A model generated the notes under the pieces. The model did not search any database and was not told the DNA's origin. It saw only the letters and a list, made by a program, of their open reading frames with translations. From Phytohabitans suffuscus (GTDB taxonomy: Bacteria; Actinomycetota; Actinomycetes; Mycobacteriales; Micromonosporaceae): a DNA stretch of 64,000 nt. Positions 17,343 through 26,478 of the stretch are shown piece by piece; positions within the stretch are counted from its first letter, which is position 1, and each line of letters starts with the position of its first letter. The translations under genes and the position numbers were made by a program. Location of the stretch: positions 1,240,001 to 1,304,000 of the forward strand of contig NZ_AP022871.1 in assembly GCF_011764565.1 (NCBI RefSeq). Direction: 5' to 3'.

Positions 17343-18203
17343 ATGCGGCTTCTCCCGCCGAAGGAACCCAGCCAGTCGAGCCCGGACGACTTTGGCGGAC
17401 AGGGTCCGCCGGATCGCGCGGCAGACGCCGAGTGGCGTTCCGACTGGCTGTCGGCGACGATCCGGGCCGGATGGACCGACATCGCGGCGTGGCGTCTTCC
17501 GGCCGTGGACGCGGTTGTCCGATCTGCCCGCGGCGGCGACCCGATATCCCCTGACATCCTCGCGCTGGCGGAGCAACGGGCGGAGCTCGGATGTGGGCTG
17601 GACGAGACGCTGCGCGACGTGGAAGCGCTCCTGCGGGTGCTCGCAGCGCGCGGGCGGCCCGTCGAGGACCCGTTCAGCGTCGCGCGGCTCGCCGCGCTCG
17701 GCTGGCAGCGCGCCGCCATCCACCGGCCCGGCCAGCCATGTCAGGATCCGCTGACGGGTCTTGCCACGGAAGCCCACCTTGTCCGCCGCGCCGAGGAGAT
17801 CTACCGCTGGGCGGCCGCGTCCGGCGGGCTGCCGCACGAGGTGCTGGTCGTCCTGAGCTGGCCGCGTAGCGCCTGCTCCCCCAACCACCTGGCGGCGCGG
17901 CTGGCGGTCGCCGACGTGGCGTCCACGTTCTTCGATGCGGGCCAGACCTCGGCCAGGGTGGGCGGATACACGATCGTGGCGCTGTGCCCGTCGGCTTCGC
18001 CGCCGGACCAGCTCGACCGGCTGGCCGTGCGGGTCGACGCGGCGCTCGGCGGCTGCGTGCGTGCGCAGGTGACGGTCGAACCGCTGCCCCCGACCCTCGC
18101 GGACCTGGTCGACCTCGTGGCCGAGCGAAGCCATCCCGGAGCAACCGTGCCGTGCCGAGGATCCCACCTGGCCGGCTCCGGCGAGGAGCGGCTGCCCGCG
18201 TAG
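17343..18203 (+). CDS. Degenerate GGDEF-domain-like protein
   Basis: A 286-residue soluble protein. The segment DPLTGLATEAHLVRRAEEIY (about residues 138-157) matches the start of diguanylate-cyclase domains (DxLTGLxN). About 60 residues later SARVGGYTIVALCP stands where active enzymes have ARxGGDEFxxL, so the GGDEF signature is GGYTI and cyclase activity is not expected. The first 130 residues are helical without a known fold. A degenerate GGDEF domain could bind a nucleotide or act as a scaffold; this is inference. ATG 17343 follows an AAGG site. Divergent from the class E sortase, 66 nt apart. Confidence 0.55.
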   Translation: MRLLPPKEPSQSSPDDFGGQGPPDRAADAEWRSDWLSATIRAGWTDIAAWRLPAVDAVVRSARGGDPISPDILALAEQRAELGCGLDETLRDVEALLRVLAARGRPVEDPFSVARLAALGWQRAAIHRPGQPCQDPLTGLATEAHLVRRAEEIYRWAAASGGLPHEVLVVLSWPRSACSPNHLAARLAVADVASTFFDAGQTSARVGGYTIVALCPSASPPDQLDRLAVRVDAALGGCVRAQVTVEPLPPTLADLVDLVAERSHPGATVPCRGSHLAGSGEERLPA

Positions 18204-18337
18204 TTCCGAGGCCAGGCGCCAGCCTGGCCCGAGGTGGCGAGACACGCCGCGGCACGCCCGCTGCCGCCTTTCGTCGACGGTGCTTCCCTCGACACGCGCC
18301 CGCGGTTGGGGCGCGGCCGACGCACGGCTGCGGGCGA

Positions 18338-19342
18338 TCACGGCGGCGCCCGCCGGGCTGTCCTGGAGCGCCAGCCCGGAACGGGTCGGCGCCGGCGCGG
18401 TGCCGGCCGGCAAAGCCGACGCGTCCGCGCCGCGACGCTCCACCTGCCGAGCGTCCGGGGCCCGGGCCGGGACCGCGCGGGCCCCGACCCGGGATCGGCG
18501 CCGCCTGCCCTCGGCGGCCCGACGGTGGGTGCCGCTGCCGGATGGCCGGTTCCCGGCGGCCGTTGGGGCCCGGTCGGCCGGCTTTCCCGCCCCAGATCCG
18601 GTCGTTCGGACCCGCCGCTCATCTCAGCGTTGATCATCGCCAGCTCGCCCATGGCCATCCGGCACCGGTCGCAGCCTTCCAGATGCTGGCCGACGCTCGT
18701 CTCGGTCCGCGCCGACAGCCCACCGCGGATCCAGGCGCCGAGCTGCCGCAACGTGGTGCGGCACCGCTCGCCGGCGTCTTGCGACGGTGTGTGCACCTGC
18801 AGGTACGCCTGCCGAAGCCCCTCCCGCGCCCGGTAGGCCAGGGCGGCGACGGCGTTGGGTGTGATCCCGAGCAGCGGCGCGACCCGTGCCGGCGGCTCCT
18901 GGTCGATCTCGGTGTACCACAGCACGTCCTGCCAGCGTTTCGGCAGCGTGGCGAAGGCTCGCGCGACGAGGGTCGCCTGCTCGGCGGCGACGACGCCGTC
19001 CTCGTCGTAGTGCGGCTCCCGCTCCGGCGGCTGCTCGCACGACACGACGACGCGGTCCAGCCGCCACCGGTCGATGGCCATGTTGCGGATCATGCGGCTC
19101 AGGTACGGCATGACCGCGCCCTCTGGCCCGCGGCCCGACCGGATGCCCATCAGCAGGCGGGCGAAGCTCTCCGCTACCAGGTCGTCCCGCTCGGTCGGAC
19201 TGCTGGCATAGGCCGCCGCCGCCCGGTACGTGGCTGGTCGGTGGCGGCGGAACAACTCCGCGAACGCCTCCGCGTCGCCGGCCCGGGCGGCCGCGACGAG
19301 ATCGGTATCGGGTTGGTCGTCGAACGTTGGTGTCGTGGTCAT
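18338..19342 (-). CDS. ECF sigma factor with fused C-terminal zinc-finger (anti-sigma-like) domain
   Basis: Region 2 spans about 25-95 (DLVAESFARLLMGI, YLSRMIRNMAIDRWR) and region 4 spans about 122-180 (LPKRWQDVLWYTEIDQEPPA, then an HTH ending AYRAREGLRQAY). Beyond this, Cys193 and His220-x3-Cys224-x2-Cys227 form a zinc-binding anti-sigma-like motif in the same chain, suggesting built-in control. Residues after about 240 are Pro/Arg-rich with poorer codon bias, so the true C-terminus may differ, for example after an undetected frameshift. ATG 19342 follows AGGA at 8 nt. It lies between two class E sortase genes and may regulate surface genes. Confidence 0.75.
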   Translation of the reverse strand: MTTTPTFDDQPDTDLVAAARAGDAEAFAELFRRHRPATYRAAAAYASSPTERDDLVAESFARLLMGIRSGRGPEGAVMPYLSRMIRNMAIDRWRLDRVVVSCEQPPEREPHYDEDGVVAAEQATLVARAFATLPKRWQDVLWYTEIDQEPPARVAPLLGITPNAVAALAYRAREGLRQAYLQVHTPSQDAGERCRTTLRQLGAWIRGGLSARTETSVGQHLEGCDRCRMAMGELAMINAEMSGGSERPDLGRESRPTGPQRPPGTGHPAAAPTVGPPRAGGADPGSGPARSRPGPRTLGRWSVAARTRRLCRPAPRRRRPVPGWRSRTARRAPP

Positions 19343-19419
19343 GGGGAGGGTCCTGCCAGCGATCGAGGTACGTGGACGCCGTCGACACGTGCCGCGGCGA
19401 GCGAAGGTACAAGCTCCAT

Positions 19420-19449
19420 GGTCTACATCAATCACGTACATCACGTCAA
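19420..19449 (-). promoter_or_regulatory. Candidate promoter of the ECF sigma gene, with direct repeats
   Basis: On the reverse strand TTGACG (19449-19444) and TAGACC (19425-19420) are 18 nt apart. The spacer holds two TACATCA units in the forward reading (19424-19430 and 19437-19443), possible half-sites for a regulator. The patch is A+T-rich relative to the window. Confidence 0.3.
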
Positions 19450-19642
19450 GAAACACGCTTCATCCGTCTATTTCGTACTTAAGCCTTCGGATTGTTTGAT
19501 TCTTCGCGTCACAGTCGGCCGCATCGCCCGTGGAAAAGGGGACAACTACCGCATTTAGAAAATTTGAGACCCAGGGCCACCGGACCGCCCAGGTGTGCGT
19601 CTCGCCCGTGCCCAGGGTCCGCGTCAGCGAGGTGGAAACCCG

Positions 19643-20032
19643 GTGTGGCGTCAGATCGGCGCGTTTCGCCGCCCTCGACGGCTGGCCAGCCGCGGCGTCG
19701 GCGCGCCCAGCCGCTTGCTGTCCCTCTCTACGGCCGCGCTGGTCCCCGGCGCCGTACCCGCTGTGACCTCCACTGTGGACACACCACCCGACGAGCTGTC
19801 ACCCGCGGGCGTCTCGGTCGTCTCGATCGCGTCCACGGGCGCGCTCCTCGTCGTGGTGGGGATCATCCTCTGTCTGGCGGCACGGCGGCGCCCGCCGCGC
19901 CACAGGGCCCCTGCCCCGAACCAGATCTGGCTGCACCTGAGCTCCCTTCACCGCACCGCCCATCACCACGTGCTCCGCCTGCGCACGGTTCGCAGACAAC
20001 GGGTGAACAACGCGCCACGGCACCGCCGGTAG
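19643..20032 (+). CDS. Small secreted or membrane protein preceding the second sortase
   Basis: A GTG start at 19643, with a GAGG site about 10 nt upstream, gives 129 residues. A basic N-terminus and hydrophobic stretch (RLLSLSTAALVPGAVPAV) look like a signal peptide. They are followed by a short Thr/Pro/Asp-rich stalk (TSTVDTPPDELSPAG), a second hydrophobic helix (about 60-80) and an Arg-rich tail. The order stalk, membrane helix, positive tail resembles a wall-sorting signal, but no LPXTG/LAXTG motif is seen and the tail is unusually long. The sortase gene follows after 11 nt. The start and even the coding status are uncertain. Confidence 0.4.
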   Translation: MWRQIGAFRRPRRLASRGVGAPSRLLSLSTAALVPGAVPAVTSTVDTPPDELSPAGVSVVSIASTGALLVVVGIILCLAARRRPPRHRAPAPNQIWLHLSSLHRTAHHHVLRLRTVRRQRVNNAPRHRR

Positions 20033-20043
20033 CGGCCGGCAGC

Positions 20044-20664
20044 ATGCGGACGACAGCACGCCGCCCGGCGCGGCCGAGCCGCCGCCGTTTCGGATACTCG
20101 TTGGCCGCGCTGCTCGTGGTGGCCGGCCTCGTGGCATGCGCCGTCGCCGGCTGGTCGCACGTGCGCGGCACGTACGAGATCATCTCGGCGCAGCGCCAAC
20201 TGTCCCGCCAGCTCGCCGAGGAGTGGCGACATCCGTCCGATATGGACAGACGAGCGGGCGCTCCGGCGTTCCGGCTGGAGCTGCCGACGCTGCGCCGCAG
20301 CTGGGTGGCGGTACACGGGATCGGCCCGGAGGAGTTGTCCCGCGGACCCGGGTACGCCGGCACCGCGGTGGGGCAGCTCGGCAACGTCGTCGTCGCCGGA
20401 CACCGCAACCCGGCCCTCTTCTGGGACCTGGACGAGCTACGCCCCGGCGACCCGATCGTGGTGCTCACCAGGGACCAGCGCGTGGTCTACCGCGTCGCGC
20501 GCAGCCAGGTCCTGCCCACCTCAGCCGGATGGGCCATGGCCGCCAACCCGGACCAACCGGCCGCGCCCCCGGCACGTCAGCTGCTCACGTTGATTACCTG
20601 CCATCCGAAGCTGACCACCGCCCGCCGACTGGTGGTCCGAGCCGAACTCGCAACCGGTCAGTAG
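20044..20664 (+). CDS. Class E sortase (second)
   Basis: A 206-residue protein with a basic N-terminus, one membrane helix (about 19-38) and a sortase domain with His120 in VVVAGHRNPALFWDL, Cys186 in LTLITCHP and Arg194/195 in TTARRLVVRAEL. It lacks the proline-rich linker of the first sortase at 16569-17276. The loop GPGYAGTAVGQLGNVV is the class E pre-His segment. It lies directly upstream of the exopolysaccharide locus and downstream of a small membrane protein gene, so it may serve surface proteins made with this locus, such as the LPVTS protein at 30950-31519. Confidence 0.88.
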   Translation: MRTTARRPARPSRRRFGYSLAALLVVAGLVACAVAGWSHVRGTYEIISAQRQLSRQLAEEWRHPSDMDRRAGAPAFRLELPTLRRSWVAVHGIGPEELSRGPGYAGTAVGQLGNVVVAGHRNPALFWDLDELRPGDPIVVLTRDQRVVYRVARSQVLPTSAGWAMAANPDQPAAPPARQLLTLITCHPKLTTARRLVVRAELATGQ

Positions 20665-20739
20665 CAGAGCCGCGTGGGGCGGCCCCGGATCACACCGCCC
20701 CAGGCAAGACAGAGTGATCCACTCAGAGCGGGGGTTCCT

Positions 20740-22568
20740 GTGTCATCACAAGTCGAGCTCAAACGCCAACCCGGCCGGACCGTACGAACGACCCTGATGC
20801 CGCTAGCGGTCGACGCCTCGGCCTGGGTGGCCGGCCTGCTGATCGCGACCTGTGCCCGGTACGAACTCTCGGCGCCGATGACGTGGCTGCGCACGGCCGT
20901 CCTGCTCGCGCTGCTGGCCGTCGCCCTGCAGGGCCTGATCGGCCACTTCCACCACCTCTACCGGGGGCGGTACTGGTTCGGCAGCTTCGAGGAGGTCCGC
21001 GCGGTCGCCGCCACGGTCCTGCTCACCGCTTTCCTCCTCACGGTGACCGCGCTGTCGGTACCCGGCGGGCACGTGCACGTCAGTACACCGGTCGTCGGCG
21101 GCTCGCTGGCGCTGACGCTGATGTTCGGGGCCCGCTACTGGCGACGGGTGCGGCGCGAGCGGAGCGCCCCGGCGACGCCCAGCGACCGGGTCGCCGTACT
21201 GCTGTTCGGGGCCGGGGACGCCTGCCGGGAACTGGTCCGCGCGATGCTCCGCGACCGGCACAGCCGGTACCTGCCGGTCGGTTTGCTCGACGACGACCCG
21301 CGCAAACGCAATCTGCAACTGCACGGCGTCAGCGTGCTCGGCGGCCGCGACCACCTCGCCGACGCCGTCGTCCGGACCGGCGCCTCCGTCGTGGTCTTCT
21401 CCGTCGCGAACGCCAACGCCCAGCTCGTACGCGAGATCCGGCGCCGCACGCTGGCGGCGGGCGCCACCTTCAAGGTGGTGCCGTCGGTGGCCGAGCTGCT
21501 GGACGGCCGGATCCGCGTCGCCGACGTCCGCGAACCCCGGCCGAGCGACCTGCTGGGACGGCGCCAGATCGAGACCGACATCGAGTCCATCGCCGGCTAC
21601 CTGCGGGGTAAGCGGGTCCTGGTGACCGGAGCCGGCGGTTCGATCGGGTCGGAGCTGTGCCGGCAGATCCACCGGTTCGGGCCCCGCGAGCTGATGATGC
21701 TGGACCGGGACGAGTCGGCGCTGCACGCCACCCAGCTCGCGCTGCACGGCCGCGCGCTGCTCGACAGTCCCGAGCTCATCCTCGCCGACCTGCGCGACCG
21801 GCACCGGGTCCGGAGCATCGTCGCGGACCGGCAACCCCAGGTGGTATTCCACGCGGCGGCGCTCAAGCACCTGACGTTGCTGGAACGGAACCCGGCCGAG
21901 GCGGTCAAGAGCAACATCTGGGGGACGCTCGACCTGCTGGAGGCGTGCGGCGGGGTGGACACGTTCGTCAACATCTCCACCGACAAGGCGGCCAACCCCG
22001 TCAGCGTGCTCGGCTACTCCAAGCGGATCACCGAACGGCTGACCTCGCACACGGCGTCGGCCAGCGGCCAGAACTTCCTCAGCGTGCGCTTCGGCAACGT
22101 ACTGGGCAGCCGGGGCTCGGTGCTCACCGCCTTCAGCGCGCAGATGGCGTCCGGCGGTCCCATCACGGTCACGCACCCGGACGTCACCCGCTACTTCATG
22201 ACGGTCCAGGAGGCGGTGCAGCTCGTGATCCAGGCCGCCGTGATCGGACGCCCCGGCGAGGCGCTGGTGCTCGACATGGGCAAGCCCGTACGGATCGCCG
22301 ACGTGGCGCGGCAGATGGCCGAGCAGGCGCACCAGCCGATCGAGATCGTCTACACCGGACTGCGTCCCGGCGAGAAGCTCGACGAGGAGCTCTTCGGCCA
22401 CGACGAGCACGACAGCCGCCCCTGCACCCGCTGATCTCGCACGTGTCGGTGCCGCCGCTGGACCCGGCCGACGTACGGCTGCTCAACATCTTCGCCAGCC
22501 GCGACACGCTCACCGCCGAGCTGGCGGGCCTCTGCCGCCTGCGCGAGCGCGTCGCGACCGAGGCCTGA
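20740..22568 (+). CDS. Membrane-bound UDP-GlcNAc 4,6-dehydratase (PglF/WbpM/CapD type), one frameshift
   Basis: The restored protein is 609 residues. Four hydrophobic helices fill about 15-135, a first Rossmann-like region follows (VAVLLFGAGDACRELVRAML), and the catalytic SDR domain begins with VLVTGAGGSIGSELCRQI near 290. Characteristic segments are VVFHAAALKHLTLLERNP, NISTDKAANPVSVLGYSKR and SVRFGNVLGSRGSVL. The reaction is NAD-dependent formation of a UDP-4-keto-6-deoxy-HexNAc. The frame breaks at the C run 22419-22422, after DEHDSRP; one extra C adds the normal tail LHPLISHVSVPPLDPADVRL. GTG 20740 is chosen because the frame further upstream lacks membrane-protein character. It is followed by an aminotransferase, PGT and acetyltransferase, matching the Pgl set. 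Confidence 0.88.
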
Positions 22569-22667
22569 GCCGGACACCGTCCCCATTCACCGGTGCCGGA
22601 CAACCCACCGGTACCAGCTGTGCCTCGTGCCCCGGGGCACGCGCCGAATCCAGGAGCTGACGTATAC

Positions 22668-24111
22668 ATGGACCTTCGCGACTACCTACACGCCGTGCGT
22701 AAGCGGTGGTGGCTCGTGCTGCTCGCGGTCGCGGCCGCGGCCGGCGTGGCGGCGCTGGTGACCGCCCTGACGCCGGCGCGGTACGCCACCTCGACGACGT
22801 TCTTCGTCACCACGGCGAGCCAGGGGGTGTCGGACGCGTACCAGGGTGATCTCTTCTCCCAGCAGCGGGTCAAGTCCTACACCGACCTGCTCACCAGCGA
22901 CCGGCTGGCCCGGGCGGTGGCCGGCCGCGGCGACCACGGACTGACCTCCGCCGAAGTGCAGGCACGCGTCAGCGCCAAGGCGGTACCCGGGACCGTACTG
23001 CTGCGCTCCACCGTCACCGACCGGGACGGCGAGCGGTCCCGCGCGGTCGCCGAAGCGGTCGCCAGCGAGTTCACGGCGCTGGTCGAGGAGCTGGAGACAC
23101 CACCGGGAAAGAGCACATCGTCGGTCAAGGTGGCGGTGGTGTCCGGCCCGACCCTGCAGAGCACGCCGGTGGCTCCGCAGCCGCTGCGCAACTACACGGT
23201 GGCCCTTCTGGTCGGTCTGGTGATCGGCGCGGCCGCCGCCGTCCTGCGCGACATCCTCGACACGACGGTCCGCGGCGCCGAGTCGTTGCGGGACGTCACA
23301 CCGGCGCCGCTGCTGGGCACCATCCCGTTCGACGTGACCGCTCGCCAGAGCCCGCTCATCGTCGCCGACCAGCGGCGTTCGGTCAGGGCCGAGGCGCTGC
23401 GCCAGCTACGCACCAACCTCCAGTTCGTCGACGTCGACCGCGCCGCACGGTCCATTGTGGTCACCAGCTCGGTGCCGGACGAGGGCAAGTCGGCCACGGC
23501 CGCGAACCTGGCCATCATGTTCGCCGAGGGCGGCCGGCGGGTCCTGCTGGTCGAGGCGGACATGCGCCGGCCCGGGTCGCCGAGTACCTCGGGCTCGAAG
23601 GCGCCATCGGCCTGTCCAACGTCCTGGCCGGTCAGGCCGACATCGACGACGTGCTCCAGCGCTGGGGGCGGCTGGACCTGTGGGTGCTGGCCAGCGGTGC
23701 CCTGCCCCCAACCCGAGCGAGCTGCTCGGCTCGCAGGCGCTGGTGGACCTGCTGGACCGGATGCGCGAGCGGTTCGACATCGTCATCATCGACACCCCGC
23801 CGCTGTTGCCGGTGACCGACGCCGCCGTGGCGACGGTCCGCGCCGACGGCGCCCTCGTGGTGGTCCGGTGCGGCCGGACCACCCGCCCTCAGGTCGCGAC
23901 CGCCGTGCGCGCGCTGGCCGCCGTGGACGCCCGCCTGCTCGGCTTCGTGCTCAACATGACGCCACCTGCCAGGAACGAGGACTACTACTACCAGTCGCAC
24001 GGCCCGGAGGCCCTGCCGCGGCTGGACCGGCCCGACGTCGCCGGTCCGCCCGCCGCCCGGTCCACCGGGCAGACCAGCGACGCGACGGCACCCGTCAGGT
24101 CGGCGCGATGA
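22668..24111 (+). CDS. Polysaccharide co-polymerase and bacterial tyrosine kinase (Wzz-BY-kinase), two frameshifts
   Basis: The restored protein is 481 residues. It starts MDLRDYLHAVRKRWW with a membrane helix, has an extracytoplasmic Wzz-type domain and a second helix near 180-200, then the kinase: Walker A VPDEGKSATAANLA (about 270), A-prime VLLVEADMRRP and Walker B FDIVIIDTPPLLPVTDA. A Tyr cluster EDYYYQSH near the C-terminus is the likely autophosphorylation site. The frame breaks near 23571-23576 (CCCGGG, after ADMRRP) and at the C run 23705-23709 (after SGALPP). It controls chain length and export of the polymer. The last 17 nt overlap the converging phosphatase gene. Confidence 0.87.
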
Positions 24112-24673
24112 GGCCGAACACCACATCCAGCGCGGCCGTGACGGTGCGCGAGCAGGTCCGGAAGCTCTCCACCGGCTGGCCGACCGGATCCGCGAGGTCG
24201 TCGTCGTCGGCCGGGACCGGCTGTGCCGCGCCGCGTACCGCGGCCACCTCGTCCACGAGCGCCCGCGCGCGGTCGGCGGCGGGCAGGCCGGCCAACCCGT
24301 CGCGGTCGACCATCGCGGCGAGCCGGGCGAACTGCAGAAGCGTGAAGGTACGCCGTACCGTCGCCGGAGCGAGCCCGACGCAGTACGCGCGCTGCCGCCG
24401 CGTCGCGGTCAACACGAGCTGCGATCGCATCAGCAGCGGCGTGGTCGCCGGCGTGCTGCGAAACCCGCCGGCGTCCGCGCCCAGCTCGGTCAGGACCCGT
24501 TCGGTGTACGGGTGCATCCGCTGCCCCGGCTCGGCGTGCGTGCCGGCGCTGGCCACCGCGAGCCCGGCGGACCGGGCGGCCCGGAGGCCGGCGAGCCGCT
24601 CGGCCATCGGAGAGCGGCAGAGGTTGGCGTGGCAGACGAAGAGGGTCTGGAAAACATCATCCGGTTGTGCCAT
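24095..24673 (-). CDS. Low-molecular-weight protein-tyrosine phosphatase (Wzb-like)
   Basis: A 192-residue protein with the LMW-PTP loop CHANLCRS (Cys14 nucleophile, Arg20) right after the first strand and a general-acid candidate Asp162-Pro163 near the C-terminus. It is 30-40 residues longer than Wzb because of a helical insertion at about 115-150. It sits tail-to-tail with the BY-kinase gene (17-nt overlap) and head-to-head with the aminotransferase gene (48 nt). It most likely dephosphorylates the BY-kinase Tyr cluster, the usual cognate pairing. Confidence 0.87.
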   Translation of the reverse strand: MAQPDDVFQTLFVCHANLCRSPMAERLAGLRAARSAGLAVASAGTHAEPGQRMHPYTERVLTELGADAGGFRSTPATTPLLMRSQLVLTATRRQRAYCVGLAPATVRRTFTLLQFARLAAMVDRDGLAGLPAADRARALVDEVAAVRGAAQPVPADDDDLADPVGQPVESFRTCSRTVTAALDVVFGLIAPT

Positions 24674-24721
24674 CGCGCCCCAGGCTAGCGCCCGTGGCGA
24701 CGCCGGGCCGGAGCCGCTCCG

Positions 24722-25855
24722 ATGACCGGCCGGATCCACCTGTCGGCGCCCGACGTCGGCCGGCTGGAAGCGGCGTACCTGGTGCGCGCGCTGCGCTCGG
24801 GCTGGGTCGCGCCGGCCGGACCGGACCTCGACGCGTTCGAGCGCGAGGTCGCCGAGCGGGTCGGCGTCGCCAGCGCGGTCGCGGTCAGCTCCGGCACCGC
24901 GGCACTGCACCTGGCGCTGCTCGCACTGGGCGCCGGCGCCGGGCAGGTGGTCGTCGTACCGACGCTGACCTTCGCGGCGACCGCGAACGCGGTCGTCTAC
25001 AGCGGAGCCGAACCGGTGTTCGTCGACAGCGACCCGGCCACCGGAAACCTCGACGTCGGTCTGCTCGACGAACTGCTCGGCCGGCTGCGGCGCGAGCGGC
25101 GGCCGATCGCCGCGGTGGTACCTGTCGACCTGTTCGGCACGTGCGCGGACTACACGGCCCTGCTGCGGGTCTGCGACCGGTACGGCGTGCCGCTGGTCGA
25201 GGACGCGGCGGAGGCGCTCGGCGCGGCACACGACGGCCGGCCGGCCGGCTCGTTCGGCCAGGCGGCCGCGCTGTCGTTCAACGGCAACAAGATAATGACG
25301 ACCTCGGGCGGCGGCATGCTGCTGTCGGACGCGCCGGCGCTGGCCGCCCGGTGCCGCTACCTGGCGACGCAGGCACGGCAGCCGGTGCCGCACTACGAAC
25401 ACACCGAGATCGGCTACAACTACCGGCTCAGCAACCTGCTGGCCGCCCTGGGACGGGCCCAGCTGCGCCGGTTGGACGGCATGGTGGCGCGCCGGCGGTG
25501 GCTGCGCGACCGCTACCGGAAGCTGTTCGCTCCGGCCGCCGGGGTGAGCGTCCTCGGTGCCGACGACAGCGGCTCGAACTGCTGGCTCACGGCCGTCGTC
25601 GTCGATCCGAAGAGCGCCGGATGGCGCGCCGAGGAGCTCGGCGCGGAGCTGGCCCGGCACCAGATCGAGACCAGGCCGGTGTGGAAGCCGATGCATCTCC
25701 AGCCGGTCTTCGCCGGCTCGCCGGGCGCCCTCACCGGTGCGGCCGAGCGTCTCTTCACCCGCGGTCTCACCCTGCCGAGCGGGTCCGGCCTGACCGACGC
25801 GCAGGTCGACCGCGTGACCGACCTAATTGGACAGTTCCTGGAGGCACGGCGATGA
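24722..25855 (+). CDS. DegT/DnrJ/EryC1-family sugar aminotransferase (PglE-like)
   Basis: A 377-residue PLP enzyme. RIHLSAPDVGRLEAAYLVRA is the usual opening of PglE/NeuC-cluster aminotransferases. The PLP lysine is Lys190 in SFNGNKIMTTSGGG, preceded by VEDAAEALGA (PLP-binding Asp). The end VWKPMHLQPVF contains the conserved substrate-binding patch. It would transaminate the UDP-4-keto-6-deoxy-GlcNAc made by the upstream PglF-like enzyme. A 4-nt ATGA overlap with the phosphosugar transferase gene shows co-translation. Confidence 0.88.
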   Translation: MTGRIHLSAPDVGRLEAAYLVRALRSGWVAPAGPDLDAFEREVAERVGVASAVAVSSGTAALHLALLALGAGAGQVVVVPTLTFAATANAVVYSGAEPVFVDSDPATGNLDVGLLDELLGRLRRERRPIAAVVPVDLFGTCADYTALLRVCDRYGVPLVEDAAEALGAAHDGRPAGSFGQAAALSFNGNKIMTTSGGGMLLSDAPALAARCRYLATQARQPVPHYEHTEIGYNYRLSNLLAALGRAQLRRLDGMVARRRWLRDRYRKLFAPAAGVSVLGADDSGSNCWLTAVVVDPKSAGWRAEELGAELARHQIETRPVWKPMHLQPVFAGSPGALTGAAERLFTRGLTLPSGSGLTDAQVDRVTDLIGQFLEARR

Positions 25856-26478
25856 GATACGACCGCGTCAAGCGCACCGCCGACATCGTCACCGCGGCGT
25901 GCGGTTTGCTGCTCTGCCTTCCACTGCTGGCGGCCGTCGCCGTCGTGGTCGCGTGCGCCGTCGGGCGGCCGGTGCTGTTTCGCCAGGTCCGGCCCGGGAA
26001 GGCCGGCCGGCCGTTCACCCTGGTGAAGTTCCGCACGATGCGCGACGTCGACGAGCGCCGCGGGCTGCTCTCGGACGAGCAGCGGCTGACTGCGACCGGC
26101 CGCGTGCTGCGCGCGCTGAGCCTCGACGAGCTGCCCACGCTGTGGAACGTCGTACGCGGCGACATGAGCCTCGTCGGGCCGCGCCCCCTGCTGATGGGGT
26201 ACCTGCGCCGGTACACGGTGGAACAGTCGCGCCGTCACGAGGTCCGCCCGGGGATCACCGGGCTGGCCCAGATCAGCGGGCGCAACGCCCTCTCCTGGCC
26301 GGACAAGCTCGCCCTGGACACCTGGTACGTCGACCACCGCTCGCTGGCGCTGGACCTGTGGATCCTGCTGCGCACGGTGCCCGTGGTGCTGACCGGCACG
26401 GGCGTCCGCGCGCCGGGCCACGCGACCGCGCCCGAGTTCGCCGGCCCTTCGGCGGGACGCGCGGAGGAGCGGGCGTGA
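25852..26478 (+). CDS. Initiating phosphosugar transferase, monotopic PGT (PglC-like)
   Basis: A 208-residue protein with one N-terminal membrane helix (about 15-37) and the small-PGT catalytic domain: PVLFRQVRPG, FTLVKFRTMR, the Asp-Glu dyad in SLDELPTLWNVVRGDMSLVG, PRPL, and EVRPGITGLAQISGRN. This is the minimal PglC size, without the WbaP-type extra helices. It transfers phospho-diaminosugar or a similar sugar-phosphate to undecaprenyl phosphate at the inner membrane face, the first committed step of the polymer. It is coupled to both neighbours by 4-nt overlaps. Confidence 0.9.
   Translation: MRYDRVKRTADIVTAACGLLLCLPLLAAVAVVVACAVGRPVLFRQVRPGKAGRPFTLVKFRTMRDVDERRGLLSDEQRLTATGRVLRALSLDELPTLWNVVRGDMSLVGPRPLLMGYLRRYTVEQSRRHEVRPGITGLAQISGRNALSWPDKLALDTWYVDHRSLALDLWILLRTVPVVLTGTGVRAPGHATAPEFAGPSAGRAEERA

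Noticed and set aside
17337..18443. Reverse-strand frame over the degenerate GGDEF gene as a continuation of the sigma factor
   Set aside because: Part near 18240-18440 has fair codon bias, but it continues antisense through the GGDEF-like gene without any domain, so it is not reported as a gene.
24674..25696. N-terminal extension of the phosphatase frame over the aminotransferase gene
   Set aside because: The extension is antisense to a clear DegT-family gene; the phosphatase fold starts at 24673.
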